A stretch of DNA of 64,000 nt from Whitmania pigra. Lineage: Eukaryota > Annelida > Clitellata > Hirudinida > Haemopidae. Shown piece after piece: positions 18,127 to 31,244 of this stretch. The position numbers were made by a program, and so were the translations under genes. The notes beneath the pieces were generated by a model that was not told the origin of the DNA, did not search any database, and saw only the letters and a program-made list of their open reading frames with translations. The DNA lies in assembly GCA_021613335.1 (NCBI GenBank), contig JAJTWR010000473.1, positions 1,208,501 through 1,272,500 on the forward strand, given 5' to 3'. The first letter of the stretch is position 1; every line of letters begins with the position of its first letter.

Positions 18127-18561
18127 TTACGACCGGCGACCAGTTACTACAGCCGTTGGTGTCGCCAGCACCACAACCACCAGCGCAACTGTCGCTGATG
18201 CTTCTCTCCTCCAGAATATCGAGTCCGCGAGCACGCGTTGTCTCGGTCGCCATCTGCCCTCGCAATGGAAAGATCTGAGAAAGTGTAAGCAAGTCTTGTT
18301 CATCATTAAATTCAAATTAAGCAGACCCTTTGCAACTCCGCGCGTATCTTTCGGTATCGTTGTTTGTCTTGGCGTAGTCGCATGTATTGTCGGGGTAATC
18401 ACTTTTCCGTTTTTATAGCTGCTGTCTTTTTGTATCCTTCCCGTTTCGCATGTCATTTTACATTTGCGGTAAACAACACTTTTTTTTTTCATGCACTCCT
18501 TTACACAACTGTTTCGGCATAATGTTACTGGCCGTTCAAGGACGTAATTTGGGGGCAACAC
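18127..18561 (-). CDS. Cys-containing hypothetical ORF
   Basis: A 144-codon minus-strand frame begins LPPNYVLERPVTL and has a cluster of five cysteines, C-x3-C-x3-C then C-x3-C eleven residues later, in a very basic setting (MKKKSVVYRKCKM). Paired C-x3-C motifs occur in helical-hairpin peptides and in some mitochondrial import substrates, but the spacing matches no family I can name. The C-terminal 40 residues look like random frame (VALVVVVLA). It could be one exon of a larger gene or chance. Confidence 0.25.
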   Translation of the reverse strand: MLPPNYVLERPVTLCRNSCVKECMKKKSVVYRKCKMTCETGRIQKDSSYKNGKVITPTIHATTPRQTTIPKDTRGVAKGLLNLNLMMNKTCLHFLRSFHCEGRWRPRQRVLADSIFWRREASATVALVVVVLATPTAVVTGRRS

Positions 18562-19765
18562 AACCGTCCCGGAAAAATATGAAATGACAAATTGAAAATG
18601 AAAAATATGAAATCCCTACAATTGCTACATTGTTCATCTAATCACGCCATCCTAATCAATGTTTGCTTCTCAACATGTTCTTGTGTTCTCGCACTTTTCT
18701 GATATAGTTCTCAATATCCGTGCGCATTACCACGAGGCTCTCGATTTGCGATTCCATCCCGCGCTCATCATCTGGACTCTCACCCCCCCCCCCCAACCAA
18801 GGGCAGCGGGGATCAATTTCGGGCCGTCAAAAGTTGAGTCAACAGTCAATCAAATTACTGCACTGCTGCTCTCTTCGGTTCAATCATTAAACAGTCGGAC
18901 AAACGCTTAGCCCCGGGCTGTCTTCGCCGGCTTGGATAACGATGATGACGCTAATTCGATCAAGTTCACGAAGACCTGACTATTTCTTTTTCTTTCTCTT
19001 CTTTCGTTTCTAATCCCATTTCTTCCTCAATACTCCCATCCGTCCGTGTTGACTCTTCCTCGCTTCGAAGAATGCCCGGATCGCCGAGAAAGGTCACTTG
19101 AGGTCACGATAAGGTCAAACGAGGTTAGACGAGGGCTGTGTTGAACTTTCGTTCTCGATTCGAGATCTCTCGAGTATCATATTTTCAAATTTCGTTTTTA
19201 ATTTTGTTTATATAGCGCAGGATCGTCTGTTTCGTCGTCTCCAAGAAGAGAATGAGCAAACGCGGACGGAGCACTGCAACAGTCCGCCATAAATCTTGAG
19301 AACGATTTCGCGGTCAGTCCTGAAATTTATGTCGTCCGAGTCTTTGAGCTTAAAGAGGGCATGGTTAATTGAAGGAAGCCACAAGTGTGTCCTTTTCTCA
19401 CTCAGTCTGTCGGTCATACATCCTCTGCGTTCGTTAACGTCAGTTTAAAAATGTCTCCTTGTCTGTTCACTTGTTGGGTTCTGTATGCGTGGATTTTCTA
19501 ACTACACGGTCGTGAAGTTCGTGAAGGTTTGCATTACTTCGAGTCGCTGTAACATTATTCTCGGAAGCCCCAGCACTTTTCATTTATTCATTTTGCCATT
19601 TCCATTTTGCCCCCTGGATCTCGAATTTGAGTCATGCAAGGGCAATAACATAACTTCTACGCACTTCGCATGCGCCCAAATAAAGTGCCCGGATTTATTC
19701 TTTACGCATCCTACAGAACCAAGCCGAAGCACCCAATTCGGCCTCTCCACAAGCATCACTGCAAG

Positions 19766-19866
19766 TCATCGTCATCATCATCATCATCGTCATCATTATC
19801 ATCATCATCATCATCGTCATCATCATCATCATCATCGTCATCATTATCATCATCATCATCTTCTCT
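19766..19866 (+). repeat. (ATC)n microsatellite
   Basis: A near-uninterrupted run of ATC/GTC triplets gives poly-Ser, poly-His and poly-Met frames; none is a gene. Confidence 0.9.
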
Positions 19867-21024
19867 GTCACCGAAAACGCCCTCCTGTGGAAAGATGCCA
19901 CAATCGAGAGCCTAGGCGCTTAGAGGGAGTGCGGAGACAAATCCTGCGTAGTGAGCGGAGAATATAAATTTCTCGCCTCTTGTTTTTAATTAATGGACTG
20001 TGCGCTCGGCTGTCCAGAGAAATGGCGGTTGAGGACGGCTGGCGACATATCACTTACGACTTCGTAATCCAAGATGATGTGACACCTTGTAGAGGCGTGC
20101 CTGCTCCTTAAGCTCGGTAGCAGTGTATATTTTAACGAAGAATGGTCTGCTGATATGCCACGATCAACTTCTAATGAATAAAGTTAGTTTTCGGAAGCGC
20201 CTATTCGCTAACGGTTTTCAGCGCACAAGCGGAAGACGATGAAATTATAATTCTTTACAAACGCGACAGATTCGATAACTTGTCAGCTTGACATGATTAA
20301 CAGACTGTTAGTAGCAGTCGATAAAAATAGTTGACACAAATTACAGAATAATATGCGGAAGAATCAAATAAAAAGCACAAACACTTACTATCAACGAATA
20401 TGCTTATGCAATCTTCTTGATGTTTCATTCTAATAAAAATAACTATCTTTCTGTGTGTTTCTATTCAAATAAACAGTAAAAACTAAACTTTATTAGCTAA
20501 CTTAAACGTCTGAAAGTTATCCTCACCTCCATAGCCGGCCCAAGCAGACAAATTCAAAAATTCAACTTACGTCAGCCCGCGTCCCCAGAACTAACAACCG
20601 ATATTTAAGAAAATATTTATTCAAAATATAATCAACAAAATTGTTTACGTTATTAATTATTATTAATTACATTAATTTTTTGGCATTTGCGGGACCCATA
20701 AAAAAAATTATTTTGTCTTGTTTATACTTCAGCCACAGGTTTACTTTATTTACGGTGAATATTTATTTTATCAATATTTTAAAATAGATAATATAAAATA
20801 TGAAGCATTAAGCATCTAATTAAGCTTATGAACATCACATTCTTTTTTTTTTAACAGGTAAGTGAGCTTCGGGGGTTTCCCCAGCCAGGACAAGTATCAC
20901 GGCTTCAACTTTGCTACTGCCGGTTCGATACTAGCTCAAACTGATGCTAAATTTTTTAGAACTAAGCGTAAAACCGGTTTCAATGATTAAATAATTTTAA
21001 TCAAATGAATAAGAAGGGTAGAAA

Positions 21025-24000
21025 ATGTCGGATGTATTTGCGAAATTCCTGTTCGCTTTTGTTTTATTTGCCATTGCTCACTGCAGAAGTCCTCCGAGTC
21101 TAAGTGGGTTACCTTTTAACAAGCAACAATTTATCATGTGTTATAGGAATTATTAACTAATAATGATTACAGAACTTAATTAATTGTGATTCGTTAACCT
21201 CTGTAACTTTGCTAACGCAATCTCTTAATAACCTTGAAATCAGTCAATCTGTACATCAATGTCATTAAACATTCACTTATTTGTATCTGTAGCTAACAAT
21301 AATTTTTTTTGACTGCTTTTTAAATTCTATCCTAATTAATTAATTAATTATAAGTAATTATTTTATCAATAACATCTTATGCATCTACAATTCATGTTAA
21401 AGTTTGGATTATTGACATCATATTTTGGAACATGTGATCATCATCATCATCCTTATAGCCACTTATGGCATCATCACAACCAGCCATTGCTTAAAACAAT
21501 CAAATAAAAAAACCCTTCAATCATTATTTCAATGTTAATAGCAAGACAATGTCATTAAAGAAATCTAATAATAATAACATCGAAATAATAATAATAATAA
21601 GAATGTTATTATTAACATACACCAATTAGACAATGACGATAATATCCAGTGTCGTTAACTCTTCCAGGGATTAAAGAAAAGGATCCCAGCTTCACGGAGG
21701 GTGAAACGATGAGCATTCATTGCTGGACGGAAATCTTGAACATCTCGAACATACGCTTCCAACTGTCGAACTACGTCGATCAGAGTCTCGCAGGACTGGC
21801 AGAGGAGATCAGGGACAAAACCAGGATTCTGAACTCTACCCACATAATGCTGGAGACTGAAGCGACCATGAAATGGGATGGAATACTCTTGGACTGTTGC
21901 AATGGAAACAGTTGTCTAGATCAAGTCAAGATAAAGATCTGCTGTTGGTATCCTAGGCATTCACATAGATTGGGTATATAAGTGAGAGTACTATAAGTAG
22001 CTGACCCAATTAACTAACCCTAAATCGTAACCACAAGAGGTAAGTGCCTATGGGACCTTGTGGAGCTAAGGTTGGACTTGTGTCAAATTGAATGAATGCA
22101 ATAATTTTATTCACTTTCTGAGCATTGAGAACTTAGAATATCACTTTAATATAAGCACATTTAGAAGATAATCTACAGCAGAGTAAATGTTAATAGTTTA
22201 AAATCAAAAGTTAAAAGAGAAACATGATTACGCAATGACTTCACATATAATTATATGTAAAAATAGAAATAAGAAATAAGATTATTTAGAAAAATATAGA
22301 TAGGTCCATGCAGTCCTGGATTTAGGGGTAGTAGGGTGTGCCACTGCACAGGGGCTCCCACCAATTAGGGACATCCACCCTAGTAAATCCATCTCCGTGA
22401 TCTATCTCGTTTTTTGCTTCACTTTCATTTATTTCCAGATGCCATTCCCAACGTGACCATCACCAGTTTCAGGATATTCGACTGGAAGGATCTCTTCATC
22501 CAGTGGTCCGTCGGCAGCGATCGGCCTGGTGTCACGGCAAGGGTTTGGTACAAGATTGACGTCCACAGCAAGTAATTTTACTGATCGCTCGTCGTTCGTA
22601 TTTAACGTTTAATATTTATTATTATAACCGAATGTAATTCAGGGCCAGTTTTTGTGAAGATTTTTGAGACGTGCTTGGTTATTGATTATTTGACAATTAT
22701 TTGATAATACTCTTATCATTATTTACTAACGTTGTTGTTATTATCAACTGAACCACCACAAGCAAAAAAAAAATTCGCTTTTATCGCACTTTCAGTTCAG
22801 AGGACAATTTCACAGAATGCGCAAAGACCGGGAACAACTGCACGGTATTGGGGTTCTACCAGGGTCTCGGCAGGGTCGACGTGGCCCTGAGCGCCCTGGT
22901 GGTCTTGAGCAACATGTGTGGCAGTAAGGGGAACGATTCGGAAGGTCCATTTGCCCCAGAAAATATTGGTGAGTGACACCACCATTGTTACCACCATTAC
23001 CATCATCATCATTACCATTGCCAACACCATTATCACCATCATCATCACCATTACCACCATCATCATCACCACCGACATCATCTTCATCACCATCGCTGTT
23101 GTCGTCGCCAGTTCAGATGAGACCGGTGCAGAACCTGAGAGCAGACGTCGTCCACAGTGCTTTCAACTCCACGGACGGATTCGTGAACGTTTACTTCTCC
23201 GTCCAACCTCCCTCTCGGATGGTTCAGGCCAACTTGAAGTGCGAGTGTGCGAGCGACGACTACAAGGTGAGATTGGATGTTGACAAGCTCACTTGATTTA
23301 TTTATTCGTACATGCTTAAATGTTATTGTTGCAGACGTTATCATTACTTATTTCTCACGCTATATTATTATTAATTATTATTATTATCATTATTATTTTG
23401 TACTAGTTCATTAATGACGGCACACAAACTCCGTGCCACTGTAATGCCTGTAATTATTCAATAATAATTCATTATAATGACAAGGGCCATAAAATTACTG
23501 AATTTAAAATTAAACTTAATAATAATAAATTTAACAATAATGGCAACAATAATGATGATGATGATGTTGTTATTGTTGTTGCTGTTAGAAACATGATGCA
23601 AGGTTTTTTTCTGCCTTTGGTGTTCAATAAGCAAGCATGAATAATTGGAATTTTGCAAAAATTGAAACTTTTGAAGTTACAATGCAGGAAGATAGTTAAA
23701 CAATTTTGAGCAATGTTCTATTGTTTGTTTTTTTTAAAATAAAACTCAAATTATATTTTGCAAATTATAATTACAGATGTTAATTATCCTACAAAGATAA
23801 GTATCTAAAAAATAAAATAAGCGAGGCTCGTAGCGACGATGAAAGCATAAAAAGTTCTCAATTGTTTTTCCCGAGAAACAAAACTCGAGCGCTAATGTTT
23901 CCGATAATTGCAACAATTTACGATCAATTGCGTAAATTAAGTACTCGTCGACTTAGCGCACGTCCACAATTAAGACAACCTCAACTTTTGACGCAGGTCG

Positions 24001-27000
24001 ACGAAACGTTGGACGTGATGAACAGCTCTGCAAGTAAACTGACGAACCTGCCCGTCTTCGTCAATTGCATCTGCCAAGTGAAAGTGAGGAGTCTGGGGTT
24101 CTGGAGCGAGGATGCCTTCATCGACTTCATGTCTCCCCAAACTGGTGGGTGGGTTGGGTTAGTGAGATGGGTGGTTAGGAGATATTTTGGTTCTCTCTTT
24201 TTTTTTTTACAGGATGATATTTGATATTTGCAATATCTCCCCATAACATTATTCCCAAAAATTTCTCAATTCAAATTTAAAAGTTCAAATATTGAAATTG
24301 ATTTGTTAAAACTAAAATGTTTATTTTCTGGTTCCCAATTTTTTAAGTTGAATTCTCATGCTTTAAAATTATATTGCATCTGGCAAAATGGTGGTCGCAT
24401 GTTGGCATGGAAATTTGGGGTTGCGAGAGGTGATGGTTTGATTTGGGTTTCTTGATCGGCTTTGCTATTGTCGGCGACACGAATAATTCGTTAAATAATT
24501 AACCTTAACTGATGTGCTACTGACGAAGTCCAGAATAAACGTGCCAACGGCTGAAAGGATATGTGAAAGATTTTAATGACAACAATCTTTAAACGTGGCA
24601 TATCATCCAGAAGAATCTGTTAACTCTCCTGACGTAGCCACTTTTAGGATCCTGGCGAATTTTTTGGACAAAAGAAATACGAGTCCTAATTGAGACATTA
24701 ATTGTATATATATTGTGCATACGTTACCGACATTTATTGTCGACGTAGTAATTAATTTGAAATGTTGTTCTTTTAGTTGTTGGCAAGGGGTCGTTTGATC
24801 CGTGTCGAGATTTGTAATAAAAAAAAAAAAACAATCCCGATAGAACTCAATGCAGGCTGTTCAGTCCTTGATGATTAATCAACCGATTCATTTATTTGGT
24901 TATTTATCGACAGCAATAATTCGTAAATGTTGAATAGATACGAACAAGAGAATGGATGGATGTAACAATAAATGAATGAATTGTTGAATGAATGTATGGA
25001 TGAATGTAAAAAGTGCTCAATAAAGAAAGGAACGTGGTAAGGCTCTGCTTACCATTTGTAATGTTTTTCCATCTTTTTTACCTGTTACCATTTGTAATGT
25101 TTTACCATCTTTTTTACCCCATAGTGCCCAAAAGAAACCCAAACTTGATTGCCTTCCATAAGAAACACTGTTCCAGCAATACAGTTGAAGTCACCCTCTT
25201 TGTTGAGGTTAGAATATGAATAATCATTAATTAATTGATCCATCATAAACCTATTAATAATAATAATAATAATAATAATTAATTTGTAACACATCACATG
25301 TATAGTGTCATCACTCAACTCGTTACAAATTGTTAAACTGATTAAGGAAGGCATTTTATAACCAGACCAAAATATCTAGAAGGTGTGACCAAAATAGCAA
25401 ATGCCTGAAACAAAAAAAAATCTAAATGGCATGATAAAAATATCTAAGATCTAAAACAAAATTAACAAGGTATGTCATTTATTGGGATAAAAACTAATAC
25501 ATATTTTCATTAACCATCCAACCGATCAATCGTTCAATCAACATCTTTAAAACAAATAATCAGCAACCAATAACCCTCCAACGATCATCACCATCTCACG
25601 ATCGACAACATTTCTCAGAACCTCTCCGAGAAGGAATCTCACGGCACCCTGGAGTACATGGAAGTGACCACAGAACCATGCCAACAGTGCCGTCTTCTGC
25701 CCCAAGACACCCTGAACAAATGTCAGAACAGCAGCTCCTACGGATGCTCCAGGAGAATCGAGTACTGGCCCTACGTGGTATTGTCCAGTACTTCCGAGAC
25801 CATCAACGTCTCCCTCAAGGCCGGGAACAAGGCCGGCGCATACCCAGTCATGAGCCACCAGACCATTAACTTGGGTTTTAAATTTAATTGGTTTTGATGA
25901 TGGTGATGATGATGATAATAATAATAGTAATAATAATAATAATAATAATAAGTATGACTTCAATAAAATTGCTGATACTTCAAAAATAGTTTTCTGCATT
26001 GCTGATAATGATGATGACAATGACGATGACAACATTAACGACATTGGCGATGATGATGATGATGATGATGATGTTTCAAAGAAGCCCTCAAACCCATTCT
26101 TGAAAATAATAAAATTACAACTATTAACAAGCATAATTACTTAGCAGGAAATATTATTTCATTTTATAGTTATCTGCTAAACTGCAAGGTTAATAATTAG
26201 TTAATAATTGACGTCTTCATTACCTAACGTAATTTCATGCCGGAATTGTCATAATCATTGTCATCATTATCATATTGTCATTGTCATTGTCATCATCAAC
26301 ATCATCGTTGTCGTCACAAATTATAATTTGTAGGGCTGCCCTTAACAAATGATTGATTGGAAAATGTAATGGCTAATTAATGTCTAAGAATATTAAACCA
26401 TTAATTTATTTAAAGTCAATTAACTTTCAATTGTTTTCCTTGATTACTTAATGAAGCGATACCGATATTTTGTTGCACCCGAAATTTTAATTTGTTAATT
26501 ATATTAATTATTTTGCACCGTCAAAAATGACCGACTCTAAGATCCAAGTTTACGAATTGGTTAATGGTATAAATTATGCGATCATTTTGCTGCTAAAGCA
26601 AACTTATTAGAACCTAATATTATTTGTTATTAAACATTTTTAACTGTGAGAAAGTCTTGGGTTGAGTGAGTGAATGCAACAATGGCAGTAACTTCAGTTT
26701 TTTCTGGCATTAATAAAAATATATTATCATATATTATCATATATTATTATAAAATCAAACTAATTAATTAGTGGATAGAATTCAATTGTCATTTTGTTAT
26801 CAATATAATTGTCTTTTAATTAATCGTTAATTAATGTAATACAATGAATCATTAATCAGTAATGGCCTTAATAATTACTATTTAATAACAATAATTAATA
26901 ATGATTCGTAATGATTAGTAATAATTAGTAATGATTAGAAATAATTAATGCCAATAAGGTGTGACATTTCACATGAAACTTCGACATTAAGAAGGCTTTA

Positions 27001-27821
27001 GCTTCCTAAATTATTAAAAAAAGGCCAACAGCATCATTAACTTTTCTGTTTTTTAGTTGTGAATCTTCTAAGAAACTGAAGACCGTTCAAAGACTTATAC
27101 ATTATTCTTTATTACTGCTGGCATCAATATCGCTATCATTATCATCAATGTTTAACTGAAGCATTATTGTTGCTAAACATTGTTGCATTATTGTCACATA
27201 AAGGTAGCTAAAGGCCTATATGTTATCCAGCTATTATAAGCTAGCCACTGAATACTGGTTTAGCTAGTTCCCCAGCAGAGAATCTTATTTATTATTAAAA
27301 CTAGGTAATAAGGAGTTGTTTGGCAGGTAGACACGACTCGTCCAAATAATCTCGTCATTCGATGGATGTTAATACTCCATACTCACATTACCATCATTAT
27401 CATTATTATTATCATTATCACAATCGCACACTAACGGCCAAATGCATCGAATTTCCGTCATTGAAATCCATTATTACAATCAATCAATAAGTCAATCGTT
27501 TCCATGAAGATGTCAAAGATGTTGTGACCAATTTCTCGGTCATCAGGGCGGAAAATGGCAACTTCACCCTGTCCTGGGACTTCAAGGACGATGGCGGACT
27601 TCCTGCCTCTGTTGTCGTCGTTTGGTGCCAGTGGAACTTCCGTAACTGCCAGGCATGATTGATGATTATTGAATGTAATACAGGATGATGATTATGATGT
27701 AGTATTATTATGATGTCGTAACTTGTAATTTGATGATTATGGAATATAATATAGGACGGTGTGATATGGTGTATTGTCCGTGATTGTGATGTACTATTAT
27801 TCTGATGTCATAACTTCTAAC

Positions 27822-27882
<61 letters not shown>

Positions 27883-28348
27883 GTAATAATAACGTTTTGA
27901 CAAATTATAAATTCAAGCACTCATCTAAGCATTTAATTAAATACTAAAAAGCATTAAGAATGCTTAATTCATTATCGCCCCTAAATTAATTAATTAAGTA
28001 ATAACTTATTTAGGATGTTGAATAAATTAATTAATTATGCCGAAAAATTGTGATTTTGATTGCAAATGGCATTAATTGATTAATAATTATTAATTAACAA
28101 TTACAATAATTAAAATTGATTAATGATTAACTATTACAACAATTAATTGATTGTTAAATTAATGCACATTTCCAGTGGAATGACTTAGATTCAAGCTCAA
28201 CCTCTTATACCATCAATTCCTCGATCATTGGGGGGCAGATCACCGTGTTTGGGGTGGCTGGACGACCAAAGGTACCAGGTGCCATTCCCCCTCTACACCT
28301 GAATAACAACATATGCCTTATGAATGCCTGTAAGTGAATCTCAAGATC

Positions 28349-28382
<34 letters not shown>

Positions 28383-29610
28383 TGTGTTGTTATTATTATT
28401 ATTATTATATATTACTATTAATAATAATATGGAGGAATGGATGAACGGTTTAATTATTTTCATCACTTGACAATTCAATTCGCTCCCCAGCTGATGCCTA
28501 TTTGCACTTTTTTACTTTAATGCAAAATATTAAATCCTCAATCCTGATACCAATCTCAATTCCACCCTCCATGTCCGCAGTACCCCTTGCTCCAAGCATC
28601 GGGCTGAAGAAGCTGGCAACCCCGAATGCCTTCATAAATTTCTACCAGCCAAGCTGCAATTACACTGGTCTGCCTTACCTGCAAAAGGTCCAACTACTCC
28701 AAGTGGATGAAGCCACGAACAAAACAGGTGCATTTTAAAGCAAGTGATATTGACACGATATTATTATTATCATCATTGTCATTATTATTATCGTCATTAT
28801 CATGATCGTCATTATTATTATTATTAGTGCATAACCTTTAATGTCACCTTTATTAAAGCACTTTAGAATGATTAAGTTGACATCAAGCCCAATCACACCA
28901 ATTGCACCGATTGCAGTTGTAGTCTCGGAGTTGGAAATCCACGCGGGCGAGTCTTTGTCAGAGGACGTGGTTCTCGAGATTCCAGATGTCGGAAGCAATT
29001 ACATGATCCAGGCCTTCTCCATCTCCCAGGGTGGTTTGTCTCAGTCCAGTAACAAGATCAATGTCAACCTTTCGAATCCAAAAAGTACCAACGAGAAAAC
29101 GATAATGCTCGCTTCGGTTCTAGTGCCCATGTTGGCAGTTTTGCTAGTGATTGTTATAGTTGTGTAAGTTAAGTTGGTTTTTTAAATTGTAATTTATTGT
29201 AAATTAAATCTTAATTTATGAATGTTCTGTAAATTCTTTATAGCTCAAATAGACATAAGCAGATCCAAACTTAGCAACGCTTTGAATGAGAAAGAGGCCA
29301 GCATTCTGCATTTAAACTCGAAATTTTAACTTTGCCAGCGTCCGTAGTCGTTCACCTTAATGGCTTAATTTAATGAATTTCATTGGTAAATTAAGCATCA
29401 ACATTAAACGATTTCGTTTGTTGATTAAGATATCTTTGCTGGAAGAGAAAGAATGGTAAGAGGATACCAATATCCCTTCCTAAGGTAAATTGACTTGTTT
29501 ATTCATTTACTTATTTATTTGTTTTTAAGTTTTTCAAGTTTGATTTCAAATCTTCTTGAGAAGTGCCACCTTTCACTGATGTATTTTTGTATTATTACAT
29601 TGTTATTAAT

Positions 29611-29648
<38 letters not shown>

Positions 29649-30610
29649 TAAAAATAACTTCAATAATTATATATTCACATCTGCATTTCATATCTGTGAT
29701 ATCTGTTGGCTATGCCTTTTGAGATACTTTTGCATTACCATTATCCTTTCTAGGATGCCAATCTGTACGAAGCCAACGATTCCGCATACCCCCACGATTA
29801 CAGCACCATAAAGCCTGTACTTAGTTTTTCTAAACTATTACTTTAGTTATTGCTTAATTTTTGTTAATTTAGGTATTGTTATTTAATTATTAGTTAACTA
29901 ATTAAATGAAAATTATTAATTAACTAAATTAAATTAATTAATTGTTAGTTTGCATTTGTTTAATTAGCTCCATTCATTTGTTACCTTTGCAGCTCAGGAA
30001 CTCTTCAAATAGTAGTTGTGGCAGCCATAGCAACGAGAGCATTGAAGGTTAGAACTGTAATTGGCTAATTTGATAATTGGGACCAGGTTTTGAAGGACAA
30101 AACAATTTCTATTATATCTTAATTAGACAACAGTTCGGTTCCTAGCTTGACAAAAGTGACGTACCTTATCAGCATTTGAATTTTAAAAATGCTTTTCCAA
30201 TCTGTGTAAAACCGATAGGCCTATTCGATCATTACTTAGATTTGCCCCAAGCAGAAGATGTTGCACTGGATAAAACTTCTTTGCAATCCCAATCCCTCAG
30301 CGAGCCGCACGACTACCAACTAGCCACTGTCGTGACCCTGAGCGACGACAAGCCCCTGCCCCTCGACACGTCCGGCAGTTCGGCCCATTGCTACCAAAAG
30401 TGTGGCAAAATGAACCAAATGCCAATCGTCGAGCCATCGCCGGACACGTATGCGAGTCCAATTTCAAATTTCGAATCCGACGGGCACGACTCGGCCTTCA
30501 GGGAAAACGGTTTCAGTTCGTCGGGGTTGAAGGGGCTCTCCGAGTACTCGAGGGTGACCCTCGACGGCAACCCTGTCTACGTAATCAGTCTCCACGCCAC
30601 AGTTGTATAG
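21025..30610 (+). CDS. Type I cytokine receptor-like protein (gp130/Domeless type), 16 exons
   Basis: Phase-consistent exons: 21025-21103, 21668-21973, 22439-22571, 22796-22968, 23112-23266, 23997-24144, 25125-25207, 25619-25874, 27510-27652, 28176-28329, 28581-28727, 28917-29163, 29430-29484, 29754-29816, 29993-30047 and 30240-30610 (or from 30219), about 855-862 aa. A signal peptide (MSDVFAKFLFAFVLFAIAHC) precedes a Cys-rich domain and several fibronectin-III-like modules. RSLGFWSED sits where a WSxWS box belongs, and VVVVWCQWNFRNCQW resembles the WC..C.W element of gp130 and Domeless modules. One membrane helix (LASVLVPMLAVLLVIVIVV) is followed by LCWKRKK, a Box1-like IPISLP, and a tail with tyrosine sites (DYSTIKP, HDYQLATVV, YSRVTL). 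In this family the tail binds JAK and STAT at the cell surface. Divergence is strong, so family membership rests on architecture. Confidence 0.75.
22311..22400 (+). mobile_element. Terminal fragment of a hAT-like DNA transposon
   Basis: Starts cagtcctggatttaggggta and continues to gcacaggggctcccacc. This matches the general pattern of hAT element ends (CAG..CGGATTTAGG...GGGCCCC). It lies in the second intron of the receptor gene. No transposase or second end was seen. Confidence 0.4.
24145..25124. other. Receptor intron with degenerate sequence
   Basis: AT-rich, with no recognised element apart from a short direct repeat (ttaccatttgtaatgttttt) at 25049-25069 and 25086-25106, close to the next acceptor. 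Confidence 0.5.
25875..27509. other. Long AT-rich receptor intron
   Basis: About 1.6 kb, the largest intron of the gene. It carries GAT/AAT triplet tracts at 25899-25950 and 26049-26073, and many ATTA/TTAAT words. No gene or transposon protein was seen. Confidence 0.6.
27822..27884 (+). repeat. (AAT)n microsatellite
   Basis: About twenty perfect AAT units in the intron that begins with the probable GC donor at 27653. Confidence 0.95.
28350..28410 (+). repeat. (ATT)n microsatellite
   Basis: ATT units begin some 20 bp after the donor of the exon ending at 28329. Confidence 0.9.
29611..29648 (+). repeat. (ATT)n microsatellite
   Basis: About twelve ATT units in a late receptor intron. Confidence 0.9.
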
Positions 30611-30647
30611 CATTCGGTCGTTAGGTATACCGTCTCTGGCGTTAACG

Positions 30648-30720
30648 TGTGCTTATTATTATTATTATTATTGTATTAATACACTTTTTGGAATATTTTT
30701 TTTTTAAATTATGCATTTTA
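30648..30720 (+). repeat. Dispersed repeat with (ATT)n, copy 1
   Basis: An (ATT)n run followed by gtattaatacactttttgg and a T-rich end. The same order of blocks recurs at 31245-31320 (gtattaacaaactttttgaa), so it is a duplicated unit and not only a shared microsatellite. Confidence 0.5.
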
Positions 30721-31244
30721 TTAACGTCCATTTCATAACTAGATTTGAATAGCTTATGATGCTATGCACATGGAGCATTACAAGTTATTATAATCATTGT
30801 TATTATTATTATTATTATTATGATTGCTGTTATTATTATTATTATTATTATAAGATGATTAGGACAGCAACAAAGTTAATTTGTTCTTTTAATTATCCTA
30901 TTTTTAAATGCCTCATGGAACATCGCAGGTGGCAAAGGCACTTCTTAACCGACCCACCATACTCGAGGACAGTCCACGACGGCATAGGCTGGGTTCCAAA
31001 CACGACACAACGATCGTTGCCATTACCGACACATTCAGCCACGCAGTCCTTTCTTCCGTGCCACCCAATCTTGTGCTCTTAAGAACGCACAATTATTTTT
31101 TTAACAATTCTCATTTGCCAAACTATTTTGGCTGGTACTGATCAATATTAACGGTTTTCGTAAAAATCAAAAACCAAGACTTAATCAAATCACACCTCTT
31201 TTCCAGTGAATAATCTGGATAACTTAGAATGAAAATATTGTATT

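Larger units (their letters stand above)
16177..21024. other. Gene-poor spacer between PRDM14 and the receptor gene
   Basis: No convincing multi-exon gene. Contents: (ATC)n patches at 16880-16945, a (TTA)n tract at 17624-17690, a moderately GC-rich block at about 17050-19480 with one Cys-containing minus-strand frame (18127-18561), an (ATC)n tract at 19766-19866, and a B-box-like GGTTCGATACT near 20921-20931. The 17050-19480 block is less AT-rich than its surroundings and may hold exons I cannot recognise. Confidence 0.4.

Noticed and set aside
19485..19967. 160-codon frame with His- and Arg-rich middle, and overlapping Ser and Met frames
   Set aside because: All are readings of one (ATC)n microsatellite; no conserved segment on either side.
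25547..26134. 195-codon minus-strand frame
   Set aside because: It is antisense to a receptor exon (25619-25874) plus GAT repeats; the plus-strand exon has matching splice phases and domain motifs.
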